A stretch of DNA of 48,650 bases from NCBI GenBank assembly GCA_013138735.1, contig WTCE01000099.1, forward strand, positions 1 through 48,650, given 5' to 3'. This document shows, one piece after another, positions 25,952-33,870 of the stretch. The notes beneath the pieces were generated by a model. The model was not told the origin of the DNA. It did no database searches and saw nothing but the letters and a program-made list of their open reading frames with translations. Source of the DNA: Crocinitomix sp. Lineage in GTDB: Bacteria; Bacteroidota; Bacteroidia; Flavobacteriales_D; Crocinitomicaceae. The translations under genes and the position numbers were made by a program. Every line of letters begins with the position of its first letter. Position 1 is the stretch's first letter.

Positions 25952-26375
25952 GTTCAATACTAATGCCTTCATGCGCTAATTCCAACGTTTCGATAGAAAC
26001 TTCATTCCCGTCAGATTTTAAATCACCCGAATCGACTTTAATGGCCCAAGCTCGCCTTACTTTCCATGCTACTGTAGGTTCATGCTTATCATTGAGCATG
26101 GATATAATAATATCCCGTCGTTCAAATTCATCTGAGTGAACTTTGTTCCACCAATCGAAAAATTGATTATCCCCTTTATATGCCCCCCTTTTTAGCGTGA
26201 TATTCCCGTATTCCTGCATGCCGGGCATTTTCATTTTTGTATATTCTGGACTGGCGCCATCTCTATACTCTATGGCTTTAGTTTCGACACTTAGACCTGA
26301 AACTTCTGTAAAACCTAGTTTTGTACCACCCCATTCTACTTGAAAATGGAATTTTGTTAATGGATATGTAATCAT
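25944..26375 (-). CDS. eCIS main inner tube protein (Pvc1/Afp1-like)
   Basis: A 143-residue gp19-like tube protein: YPLTKFHFQVEWGG, FTEVSGLSVETKAIEYRDG, 'MPGMQEYGNITLKRG', WWNKVHSDEFERRDI and 'ETLELAHEGI'. It is the hexameric tube subunit that carries cargo. It begins 4 bp after the stop of a 31-residue ORF, itself coupled to the sheath gene. Confidence 0.93.
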   Translation of the reverse strand: MITYPLTKFHFQVEWGGTKLGFTEVSGLSVETKAIEYRDGASPEYTKMKMPGMQEYGNITLKRGAYKGDNQFFDWWNKVHSDEFERRDIIISMLNDKHEPTVAWKVRRAWAIKVDSGDLKSDGNEVSIETLELAHEGISIEHV

Positions 26376-26379
26376 AATA

Positions 26380-26475
26380 TTATGTTTTTGATTCGTGAAA
26401 ATTAAAAGTTGTTTTTGGCAATAAACCGATCATTTCAAGGATTCCGTAGTTGGAGCTGTATCTAGAAATAGGCAT
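26380..26475 (-). CDS. 31-residue ORF coupled between sheath and tube
   Basis: The sheath stop and the ATG of this ORF form TAATG (the ATG is 26475-26473), and it ends with TAA at 26380-26382, just 4 bp before the tube start. The peptide reads MPISRYSSNYGILEMIGLLP and continues KTTFNFHESKT. It fills the whole 99-bp gap between the two structural genes, with a coupled start and a stop positioned to hand over to the tube. That arrangement argues for a translated gene, but no family is known. It might be a small assembly peptide, or the ORF may only serve to couple translation. Confidence 0.5.
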   Translation of the reverse strand: MPISRYSSNYGILEMIGLLPKTTFNFHESKT

Positions 26476-27878
26476 TATGCTTCTTGTAATTTATGAGAGA
26501 ATTTAAGAATGATGAATTCTGCTGGACGGGCGGTTGCCAATCCTATTTCTACATTCATTCTTCCTTCTAAAACATCTATGGATGTCATGGTTGTACCCAA
26601 TCCTACATTAACGAAATAGGCTTGTTGCGGTTTGGCACCAACCAACGCACCTTGACGCCAGAGTCCATTAAGGTAATTTTCAATCATTCCCTTTATTCTC
26701 AACCAGCTATTGGCATCATTCGGTTCAAATACTACCCAGCCTGTTGCCTTTTGGATGGATTCTTCCACCATATTAAAAAACCGACGAACCGAGACGTATC
26801 TCCATTCATTATCGTTACCCGCCAGAGTTCTTGCACCCCAAACTAATATGCCTTTACCTGTAAACGTTCGAATAGCATTGATCGATTTACCACCAATGGG
26901 ATCAATATTTAATCCATCCTGAGTTTCATTAGTGATTTTAATAGTAGGACTTATAACACCATTTAATGATACATTTGCTGGTGCCTTCCAAACCCCTCTA
27001 TCATTATCTACTCGTGCATATACTCCTGCCATGCTAGAAGAAGGAGGGAGAATTACTTTGATTTTTGCAATTTCAGATTTAACAGCATTGTATAAGGCAC
27101 CTTCAGTATTTATAATATCTATGAGATCTTTTCCAATTAAGTCAATTGACGGATTCTCATAGGCAACTCCGCTAATTTCAGCCGCATATTCCAACGTGAC
27201 ATCTTCTTCCTTAAAATGAAAATTTAATACTGTGTTTAGATTAGGATAATAAGCCGCACCGTACTTCAAATAATCGCTTGATAATTCTCTCGTATTTTCC
27301 GTTTTAATCACATCCACAATTGTGAACCGATCTTTCAATTTAGCGCATTGATTTAATGCATTCGAAATAAGAGTGTTATAATTTGCGGAGCTTGATAAGT
27401 TCACACCCTCGGGAAATACAATCAAAGTTGGTTCATCTTCTTGCTCGAGCTTTTCTAAACCATCACCTAAATTAGTCAAACTAACAAGCGGAGTTTCTGA
27501 GTATCCACCCACCGAAACTATGTAACAAGGGCCACCACCATTCATAAAGTACATTTGCAGCGCGTAGTACATATTGAATGGAGAAGGTGTCAATAAAGGC
27601 TTTATTGTTCGATTGATCAATTTTGGCGCGTCACCCCCTGAAAACCTGTCTCTTATTTGCACATTAAATATTTCATTTCTTGCCTTGCCATATAAAGCTT
27701 CATAGTCAGGTAAAGAAGTAATCCTCGTTGGTACTTCAGTTAAGCTAACGCCTTCAGTATTTGCGGCTTTTTCTGTATAGCCAATAAATGCTGGAATGGC
27801 TGTACTAACTTGTGCGACTGATGCAGGTAATGTTGGGATTTCCTCGACATAGACGCCTGGGGTCTTATAAGTTTCCAT
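26475..27878 (-). CDS. eCIS contractile sheath protein (Pvc2/Afp2-like)
   Basis: A 467-residue tail sheath protein. N-terminus YKTPGVYVEEIPTLPASVAQ, the conserved 'PGVYV-E' start of phage sheaths; domain I is inserted in the middle; the C-terminal part has RDDNEWRYVSVRRFFNMVEES-like text (actually NDNEWRYVSVRRFFN), then 'PNDANSWLRIKGMIENYLNGLWRQGAL' and 'ARPAEFIILKFSHKL'. It is the only sheath gene in the operon; Photorhabdus PVC and Afp have several. Sheath contraction drives the tube through the target envelope. Confidence 0.94.
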   Translation of the reverse strand: METYKTPGVYVEEIPTLPASVAQVSTAIPAFIGYTEKAANTEGVSLTEVPTRITSLPDYEALYGKARNEIFNVQIRDRFSGGDAPKLINRTIKPLLTPSPFNMYYALQMYFMNGGGPCYIVSVGGYSETPLVSLTNLGDGLEKLEQEDEPTLIVFPEGVNLSSSANYNTLISNALNQCAKLKDRFTIVDVIKTENTRELSSDYLKYGAAYYPNLNTVLNFHFKEEDVTLEYAAEISGVAYENPSIDLIGKDLIDIINTEGALYNAVKSEIAKIKVILPPSSSMAGVYARVDNDRGVWKAPANVSLNGVISPTIKITNETQDGLNIDPIGGKSINAIRTFTGKGILVWGARTLAGNDNEWRYVSVRRFFNMVEESIQKATGWVVFEPNDANSWLRIKGMIENYLNGLWRQGALVGAKPQQAYFVNVGLGTTMTSIDVLEGRMNVEIGLATARPAEFIILKFSHKLQEA

Positions 27879-27889
27879 AATGTTTGTTT

Positions 27890-29005
27890 TTAGATATAGA
27901 TAAATACTTCTGGTTTTAGATTATAAATTGAAGGTTCTGCCAATTTTTTGATAAGGACCTTTCCCTTATGTTTTGGTTTAGGTTTATCATGGTGATGTTG
28001 TTTGTGTCCATGACCATCTCTCGGTTTTTTAGGTTTACTAGGTTTACTAGGTTTACTAGGTTTATCATATTCTTGTTCATATTGCACCAATTGAAGCTGC
28101 ACTGCCTCTTCATAAAAAGGAATTGGCATAGCGGTGAATTCTCCAACCTTATTAAAATGACCCGATTCAAAAACTATTGATGTTTGTTTTTTATCGTCAG
28201 TTTTTTCTTCAAAATTGAAATTGATCTCTGAATACCTATTGTTTGATACACTCGGCTCTTTTTGTTCTATTCTGTAGGTTGCATCATTATTTTTTTTGCG
28301 CTGGTTCAAACAGAATGTCCATGGAACCGATTTTGATATAAATGAATAGCTATAATTTTTTGGAACTAGCTGATGCGTGAATTTCTGTATTTCAATCAAT
28401 CCTAATGGCTGTTCTGAAAAGAGTTGATTGTCAATGCAAATCTGCTCTTGTTGAACAATAGTGTCTTGATTGACAAGCGTAAAATGATAGATTCCTGAAC
28501 GGTAAGATTCAAAATTAATTTCCGTTTCATAAGTGCCTGATTTGCCATTAACGATTTTAGAAATAATCTCATTCCCAAATGAATCTTTAACGGTTAATTC
28601 AACAGGTACATCTCGACTCAAATTAACTTTATATTTAAATAGTTTTGGACGCAGTTTTATAGATTTCATATTCAATACATTCTTCCATTTTTGATTAAAA
28701 AAATACAGGATAGATCCATTTTCACGGTGCAGATCAGTAATATTTAAAAGGGCATTGTTTTTTAGTATTAGTTTAAAAATTAGTTTAGTATTCTTATTTA
28801 ATGCAAGGACAGAATTAATGTCATTATTGGTCGACTGGTTAAGTAATTCAAAGCCATTATTAGTGTTCCGATAGATCATTTGGTGACGATCAATTACTCT
28901 TTGGCATTGTTTGGTAGGCACGCAAGTAAAATCTTGACTAATTCCGTTTCTATAATAATCGTGGAATAGTTCTAATTTCAGGATATGTTCAAAATTTCGA
29001 CTCAC
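27890..29005 (-). CDS. eCIS-operon protein of unknown function, with Lys/Pro/His-rich tail
   Basis: A 371-residue protein between the Pvc16-like and sheath genes, with a 2-bp gap upstream. The middle has strand-like segments (GTYETEINFESYRSGIYHF) that may form an all-beta domain. Near residues 310-360 there is a low-complexity linker, PSKPSKPSKPKKPRDGHG followed by a histidine/lysine-rich stretch, encoded by a 9-bp tandem repeat (AGGTTTACT on the plus strand) at 28031-28064. After it, the C-terminus (KVLIKKLAEPSIYNLKPE) is ordered again. Unknown family. In this position, with the cap gene, it may be a decoration or cap partner. The tandem repeat is prone to slippage. Confidence 0.65.
   Translation of the reverse strand: MSRNFEHILKLELFHDYYRNGISQDFTCVPTKQCQRVIDRHQMIYRNTNNGFELLNQSTNNDINSVLALNKNTKLIFKLILKNNALLNITDLHRENGSILYFFNQKWKNVLNMKSIKLRPKLFKYKVNLSRDVPVELTVKDSFGNEIISKIVNGKSGTYETEINFESYRSGIYHFTLVNQDTIVQQEQICIDNQLFSEQPLGLIEIQKFTHQLVPKNYSYSFISKSVPWTFCLNQRKKNNDATYRIEQKEPSVSNNRYSEINFNFEEKTDDKKQTSIVFESGHFNKVGEFTAMPIPFYEEAVQLQLVQYEQEYDKPSKPSKPSKPKKPRDGHGHKQHHHDKPKPKHKGKVLIKKLAEPSIYNLKPEVFIYI
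28031..28064. repeat. 9-bp tandem repeat encoding Pro-Ser-Lys
   Basis: AGGTTTACT repeated three times plus a partial copy, read as Lys-Pro-Ser units on the minus strand inside the 27890-29005 gene. Exact repeats in-frame, so slippage would change the linker length without a frameshift. Confidence 0.85.
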
Positions 29006-29007
29006 CG

Positions 29008-29586
29008 TTACAGTTTTGTTAGATTTGTATTTAGAGATTCAACTAGCGGAATGCTTTCGGTAATTTGTTCATTTTGAATTTGAATGACACCCATTTTATA
29101 CATTACTGAAGGCATATATTTCGCTCCTAAAGCCCCCCATAGTTGATTTTGTAATTCGAAGGAATTTTTGAATAATTTCACTTCCATTCTTTCAACGCCA
29201 AGAGCTTCCAATTCAGGCGTATTGTCTTTACGAAAGGTGTTTTTAGTTTGAAAAAAGGCTATAGCGTGGGATAAACATTTTAAGGCTTCATCATATTCCT
29301 TAAAATGAGCAGTAATGAGTAGGTAAAGATTTAAATGTAAACCTGGATTCAATTTGCCTAAGCTTCCATTTTCTTGTTTAACAAAAGACCTGTTTGGTTG
29401 AATTGCAAATTCCTCTTCAATATTGACTAAAGTTAATTTCAAGGTGTTCGATTCTACATTTACTTTACCTTCTGAATCAACCACATTACCCAAAATTATT
29501 TTATTAGTTAAAGGTTCTAGATCTAAGACTAACTTTAGATAGTCATTAATCTGTTGATTTAAAAATACAATGGCCTTATTGATCAT
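29008..29586 (-). CDS. eCIS terminator/cap protein (Pvc16/Afp16-like, DUF4255)
   Basis: A 192-residue protein of the Pvc16 N-terminal (DUF4255) family: MINKAIVFLNQQINDYLKL, 'NTLKLTLVNIEEEFAIQPN', 'LHLNLYLLITAHFKEYDEALKCLSHAIAFFQ' and 'LWGALGAKYMPSVMYKMGVIQI'. In Afp and PVC the homologue caps the distal end of the tube/sheath and stops growth. Here it is encoded early in the operon, upstream of the sheath, rather than at the end. It starts shortly after the end of the frameshifted unknown gene. Confidence 0.92.
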   Translation of the reverse strand: MINKAIVFLNQQINDYLKLVLDLEPLTNKIILGNVVDSEGKVNVESNTLKLTLVNIEEEFAIQPNRSFVKQENGSLGKLNPGLHLNLYLLITAHFKEYDEALKCLSHAIAFFQTKNTFRKDNTPELEALGVERMEVKLFKNSFELQNQLWGALGAKYMPSVMYKMGVIQIQNEQITESIPLVESLNTNLTKL

Positions 29587-29597
29587 GTTAGTATTTA

Positions 29598-29756
29598 TTA
29601 ACTGACTCGAACACAGACAAGAGATAATTTAAGCACTTGGGAGTTCTGGGTCAAAACATCACTAAATATTTCAACCAATTTAATACTGTAATGAGATAAT
29701 AAAATGTGCCTTCTATCAATGACATACCGAAAGGCATACCAAAAGTCATATTTTAC
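29598..29756 (-). pseudogene. Frameshifted C-terminal part of the first eCIS-operon gene
   Basis: One frame reads protein-like for 52 codons (VKYDFWYAFRYVIDRRHILL, then SHYSIKLVEIFSDVL and a final VCVRVS) to the TAA at 29598, but it has no standard start codon. It begins exactly where the 29753-30628 gene stops (CTC CTT TTG TAA). Adding one T to that T-run makes the upstream gene read straight through into this frame (giving LLFVKYDFW), so the two are most likely one gene of about 343 residues. The A-run involved is 29757-29760 on the plus strand. Either an undercalled homopolymer or a real recent frameshift. A competing 32-codon ORF at 29651-29749 is the less likely frame. Confidence 0.6.
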
Positions 29757-30628
29757 AAAAGGAGTTTGAAGGCTCTTTCAACTTGTTCTTTATTGATATG
29801 CCAGGTCACTAAGTTTTTTACGGTATCAACACGTCTTTTGGGTTTTTTATTTTTAAGGAAAACTTGGTCAAAATCATTGAAATGTGTTCGAAAAACCTGA
29901 TAGAACCCATTGGTATTATAGTAGGACACTAATTTTGATTCTTTTAGACAGCATAAGAATTGCAAAACAAAATTGGGATTAGACGAATTTAATTCCAATT
30001 CCAATTTATGACATGGATTCTCGAATAATTGTCTAAAAATTGTAGGTTTTGCGACACCCAATTCGACAATTAATTTTAAAAAACTTTGATAAGAATCGTT
30101 TGTTCGATTGTTCCAAATTAGCCCGCAAGTTTTTTTAACTGGTATATATATGGGATCAATTTTAATTTGTGTTGCCTTATTTGATTCAACTATTTCCCAA
30201 AATTTATTAAGTCTATAAAGACAATTAAAATGGCAATTCTTCAGATCAAAAATAAATGCAGATTCCCCCCAGAGTTGTTCCATGTTTTTAATAAAATAAA
30301 TTCTTTTTCCGCAGGGAAGATTTAAAATAATTTCGTTGTAAAGCCTTCCTAAAATCGAAGAAATGATCTCTCTGATTTTTAGTTTACTATTTAGTTCCAA
30401 GCTGTCCAAAACGACATTACTTTTAATAAGGACTAGTTGAATGATATGCCCAATTTTAAATTGGCACTGATCAAAATTATGGTCCTTTATATTCTTCAAT
30501 AGTTTGTCTATTACACAAACAGAATAAGAAAAATTCGCATACAATTTAACAGTTGCTAATTCGTATAAGATTGTATTGAGGTCGTGTATCCTCGTTTCTT
30601 TAATCAAAATGTTTTCAAGTGTTATCAT
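29753..30628 (-). CDS. First gene of the eCIS operon, unknown function
   Basis: A 291-residue soluble protein, the promoter-proximal gene of the cluster. It starts MITLENILIKETRIHDLNTI and has mainly helical, Leu/Ile/Asn-rich segments (for example HIIQLVLIKSNVVLDSLELN and PNFVLQFLCCLKESKLV). A basic patch near the end (KNKKPKRRVD) could contact nucleic acid. I do not recognise a family; a regulatory role or a structural partner of the cap are both possible. It probably continues in the other frame to 29598 (see that entry), which would add about 52 residues. Confidence 0.6.
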   Translation of the reverse strand: MITLENILIKETRIHDLNTILYELATVKLYANFSYSVCVIDKLLKNIKDHNFDQCQFKIGHIIQLVLIKSNVVLDSLELNSKLKIREIISSILGRLYNEIILNLPCGKRIYFIKNMEQLWGESAFIFDLKNCHFNCLYRLNKFWEIVESNKATQIKIDPIYIPVKKTCGLIWNNRTNDSYQSFLKLIVELGVAKPTIFRQLFENPCHKLELELNSSNPNFVLQFLCCLKESKLVSYYNTNGFYQVFRTHFNDFDQVFLKNKKPKRRVDTVKNLVTWHINKEQVERAFKLLL

Positions 30629-30662
30629 AATTTTTTTGAATAAATTAGGTAACAGGTCTAAA

Positions 30663-30670
30663 CAAATTTA
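30663..30670 (-). promoter_or_regulatory. Candidate -7 promoter element for the eCIS operon
   Basis: Minus-strand TAAATTTG matches the Bacteroidota -7 consensus TAnnTTTG, 34 bp upstream of the first operon ATG at 30628. No clear TTTG/TTG element is seen at the ideal -33 position, so this is tentative. Confidence 0.35.
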
Positions 30671-30982
30671 AGTTGATTCTAAGAGTTTTGCTAATTGATT
30701 TGCGCAGATTAATATTGCCTTTGCGAAATAAGCAAAAGACCCCATTCATTTTGATACATATTTGGCATTTCAGACCTAGTAATGCAGCTAATGCGCTGCA
30801 TTTTGCTAGTTGTTTATCCAGCTAACTGAAAACAACTATTTTTCCAAACCAATAATCGAAAGCTTACTGCTTCAGAAGTTAGGGTTTGTAAAGTTTTTTG
30901 TATTTTTTTGATCTACTGAATTCTGGTGGGCAGGAGTATTCCCTACGCTCATGATCCTTCGTCGTTCCCTATTTAAAGAACA
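30671..30982. other. Intergenic region upstream of the eCIS operon
   Basis: No gene supported. It holds a hairpin AATGCAGC-TAATGC-GCTGCATT (30781-30802), perfect for 8 bp and followed by TTTT on the plus strand. The element is related to the CAGTA/GCAG-type short repeats near the other end of the eCIS operon. A 26-codon minus-strand ORF near 30880-30960 looks like chance. Confidence 0.5.
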
Positions 30983-31016
30983 AAGCCCGACTTGTCAAAT
31001 GACCAATCGGGCTTTC
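30983..31016. terminator. Bidirectional terminator of the lipoprotein gene
   Basis: Perfect 9-bp stem, AAAGCCCGA and TCGGGCTTT, around a 16-base loop. T-rich sequence follows on the minus strand (TTTGTTCTTT). It lies 68 bp past the lipoprotein stop at 31084, and isolates the eCIS operon promoter from that gene. Confidence 0.75.
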
Positions 31017-31083
31017 CTATTATTCATTTCCCCAGCAGTTGATAGTTCAAACCTTATGGAGAATTTAAAATTGTTATGAGTTT

Positions 31084-31713
31084 TTAGCTGTTTTTATCAT
31101 ACTCTTCTTTTGTAACTTCAACAATTTCAGCAAAGTCTTCCATATTTCGAATAGAATTGTTTTGCCAAGTGCCAACCACCTCGTATTCAGTTCCTGAAAC
31201 TAATTTTACTCTTTTAAAGTTTACTGCAACTGTTCTTGATTTAGCTATATATTCCCCTTTTGAATCCAGCGCTTTGTAATAAATGTATAAGCTTTGTTCA
31301 ACTGAGCCATATTCTCCCATCATATCTTCATTGATAGTGATTAAAAACTTAATATTTAAATTACCTTCTGAAGCTTTGTCGACTTCCACTTTATTAATTG
31401 TGTATTTTGTGTCCGCTAAAGCTTGGAATGGTAATTCCTTATTTAATGGATTTGCCGCTAAATACTCTTCAACTGCTTGTTTCTTTTCCTCTTTAAGCAG
31501 TTTTTTCTCTTTCTCCAATTTAAAGGCTTCAGCAAAATCAGTACATTCGTCAATTTCCTGTTCCTTTTCATCCAATTGATTCGCATAATTATTTTCGATT
31601 GAAGGAAATTCACCCAAAAATTCATTATCCGTTGTGGACGAACCACCACTACAACCCATCAAAAAAATGACCGTAAAAATCGATAATCCTGAAATAAATT
31701 TTAACTTTTGCAT
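31084..31713 (-). CDS. Lipoprotein with central coiled coil
   Basis: A 209-residue lipoprotein from the ATG at 31713 (MQKLKFISGL ... FLMGCSGG, lipobox Cys at about residue 21). An ATG 12 codons upstream gives an N-terminus too polar for a signal peptide. After a Ser/Thr-rich linker there is a charged heptad-like stretch (DEKEQEIDECTDFAEAFKLE then KEKKLLKEEKKQAVEEYL), and then a beta-rich C-terminus (TINKVEVDKASEGNLNIKFL). No family recognised. Unrelated in sequence to the eCIS genes. Confidence 0.72.
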   Translation of the reverse strand: MQKLKFISGLSIFTVIFLMGCSGGSSTTDNEFLGEFPSIENNYANQLDEKEQEIDECTDFAEAFKLEKEKKLLKEEKKQAVEEYLAANPLNKELPFQALADTKYTINKVEVDKASEGNLNIKFLITINEDMMGEYGSVEQSLYIYYKALDSKGEYIAKSRTVAVNFKRVKLVSGTEYEVVGTWQNNSIRNMEDFAEIVEVTKEEYDKNS

Positions 31714-32255
31714 AATAACTATTTTAGTTTTACTACTTGCCCTACTCATTTGGCTTTTCGGTGCCGCCCCGTTTTTTTTTTAGTGGTCTCTGGACTCCGC
31801 AATACTAAGTTACACAGGATACATTCATTGAAGGATGTCTGTCATCAAGCCTTACTATGATATTCCTCAATATTAAAACGCATAAATGCATAGCATCATC
31901 ACTAAATGACTCACATTCAAGTGGGAACATTTTTTCAACTAAAAAAAGGTCCTTTAGAATTATGTTCTTTTCTGTAAATTGATTATAAAAATGTAGTACA
32001 ACAGATTAGATATTTCAATCATTTTAGTTGCTAAACGGCCCTTTCCATCTTCTGGTATGACAGCCCTCTGCATTTAGACCGAGTTAACCATAATTCTGTT
32101 TTTTCTAGAATCAAATGGCCCAAATTAAGGGGTATTACTAGCCGAAAATTGCTCAAAAATCATTATCTTTAACTAGTAAGTAAGGACAATTAGATATGGC
32201 CTGTGTCTTGAACGATTCAAGCCGGGTTTATTCTAAATAAGTAAATTTTTGAATT
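31714..32255. other. Intergenic region upstream of the FG-GAP genes
   Basis: No gene supported in 540 bp. It contains a T-run after GCCGCCCCG (31763-31780) and the promoter region of the plus-strand FG-GAP gene. No clear TAnnTTTG box was found directly upstream of the ATG at 32256. Confidence 0.5.
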
Positions 32256-33737
32256 ATGAAAATAGCATTAAAAAAAAGTAAAATCTATTCAGTCATAGCC
32301 TTCGTTTGTTTTTTCTTAGGAACGGCTTCCTTTTCAATAGGCCAAACTTGGGATGAAGTGATCAAGTTAACGGCTTCGGATGCCTCAGAAAATGATTGGT
32401 TCGGAAATTCTGTTTCAATCTCGGGTCAGCAGGCTATTGTCGGGGCTAAATTGAATGATGATGACGGTGCAGAAAGTGGAGCAGTATATATCTTTCAATT
32501 AGAAGGAGACACATGGGTAGAAGTTCAAAAACTTACTGCAATGGATGCTGCGGAATATGATAATTTCGGAACCTCAGTAGCTATCTCTGGTGAGCGGGCT
32601 ATTGTTGGGGCTAACTTGAATGATGATGATGGATCCAATAGCGGGGCAGCTTATATCTTCGAATTGGTTGGAGACACATGGGTAGAAATTGAAAAACTAA
32701 CGGCCTCAGATGCGGCAGAAAGTGATGAATTCGGGAGTTCTGTTTCGATTTCTGGTGACCGAGTTATCATTGGAGCTTATTTTAATGATGATGAAGGATT
32801 GAGCAGTGGCTCAGCTTATATCTTTGAAGTGATAGGGGACTCATGGGTAGAAACTCAAAAACTAACGCCCGCGGATGCCGAGGAAAACATTCAATTTGGA
32901 ATCGCAGTTTCGATCTCTGGTGAAAGAGCGATTGTTGGTGCTCGTCAGGATAGTGATGACGCACTCTATAGTGGTTCGGCTTACATTTTTGAATTGGCAG
33001 GAGACACTTGGGTAGAAGTTGAAAAACTAACGGCTTCAGATGCTGCCGCAGTAGATGAATTTGCAAATTCTGTTTGTATATCGGGTGACAGAGCGATTAT
33101 TGGTTCTCGCTATAATGATGATGATGGTGATGATAGTGGATCGGCTTATATCTTTGAATTGGTTGGAGATACGTGGGTGGAAACTCAAAAACTAACAGCT
33201 TCTGATGCCACAACAAATGACTATTTTGGGTTTTCTGTTTCGATCTTTGGTGATCGAGCTATTGTAGGGGCGTACCAGAATGATGATAGCGGGTCCAATA
33301 GCGGATCAGCTTATATCTTTAATAAGGTTGGAGATACGTGGGTGGAAATTGAAAAAATAACAGCTTCGGATGCTGCGGCAGGTGATGCATTCGGACTCTC
33401 TGTATCTATCTCTAGTGACCAAGCTATTATTGGTGCATGGAGAGCTAGTGAAGATGATCGCGGTGCAGCTTATATTTTTGAGGATAGCTCACTTGGAATT
33501 GACAAATTGGACTTCAACAATATTACAGTTTTCCCAAACCCAACTTCAGATCAAGTAACAATCGAATTGGAAGGCGAATTCACTTATAGCCTCTTAGCTT
33601 TAAATGGAAAAATCTTATCTACAACAAAAGCAGTGAACCGCGTATCTTTAGATTTAAGCGAATTTGCAACTGGCATTTACTTTCTAGAAATTCAGTCCGA
33701 AAATTTGAGTAAATTAGTGAAATTGGTAAAACAATAA
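32256..33737 (+). CDS. Secreted seven-bladed FG-GAP propeller protein with T9SS tail
   Basis: A 493-residue protein: signal peptide of about 30 residues, then seven near-identical repeats of about 55 residues each, built as 'LTASDAAE-D-FG-SVSISGDRAIVGA--NDDDG--SGSAYIFEL-GDTWVE'. These are FG-GAP (integrin-alpha-type) blades, and seven make a closed propeller. The Asp-rich loops are likely calcium sites. The last 80 residues (FNNITVFPNPTSDQVTIE ... KLVKLVKQ) are a type A T9SS sorting domain. Surface-exposed or released; adhesion or ligand binding is likely. It is followed 133 bp downstream by a longer paralogue. Confidence 0.9.
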   Translation: MKIALKKSKIYSVIAFVCFFLGTASFSIGQTWDEVIKLTASDASENDWFGNSVSISGQQAIVGAKLNDDDGAESGAVYIFQLEGDTWVEVQKLTAMDAAEYDNFGTSVAISGERAIVGANLNDDDGSNSGAAYIFELVGDTWVEIEKLTASDAAESDEFGSSVSISGDRVIIGAYFNDDEGLSSGSAYIFEVIGDSWVETQKLTPADAEENIQFGIAVSISGERAIVGARQDSDDALYSGSAYIFELAGDTWVEVEKLTASDAAAVDEFANSVCISGDRAIIGSRYNDDDGDDSGSAYIFELVGDTWVETQKLTASDATTNDYFGFSVSIFGDRAIVGAYQNDDSGSNSGSAYIFNKVGDTWVEIEKITASDAAAGDAFGLSVSISSDQAIIGAWRASEDDRGAAYIFEDSSLGIDKLDFNNITVFPNPTSDQVTIELEGEFTYSLLALNGKILSTTKAVNRVSLDLSEFATGIYFLEIQSENLSKLVKLVKQ

Positions 33738-33870
33738 ATGGAATTTTAAGAAAAAACTCCATTGTATTTGTGCGATTATTGGATAGAAAAAATAGTGATT
33801 GTGTTTTGAGTACATCAAGATTATTGACCTTGTCGTAAGCCATTTAAGTCGCCCTTAATCTAGAAAAAAC

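Noticed and set aside
28031-28064. Tandem repeat as a mobile element end
   Set aside because: It is in-frame inside a gene and codes for a Pro-Ser-Lys linker.
29651-29749. 32-codon ORF, MTFGMPFGMSLIEGTFYYL...
   Set aside because: The overlapping frame reads more convincingly as protein and joins the upstream gene through one added T, so this frame is probably a shadow.
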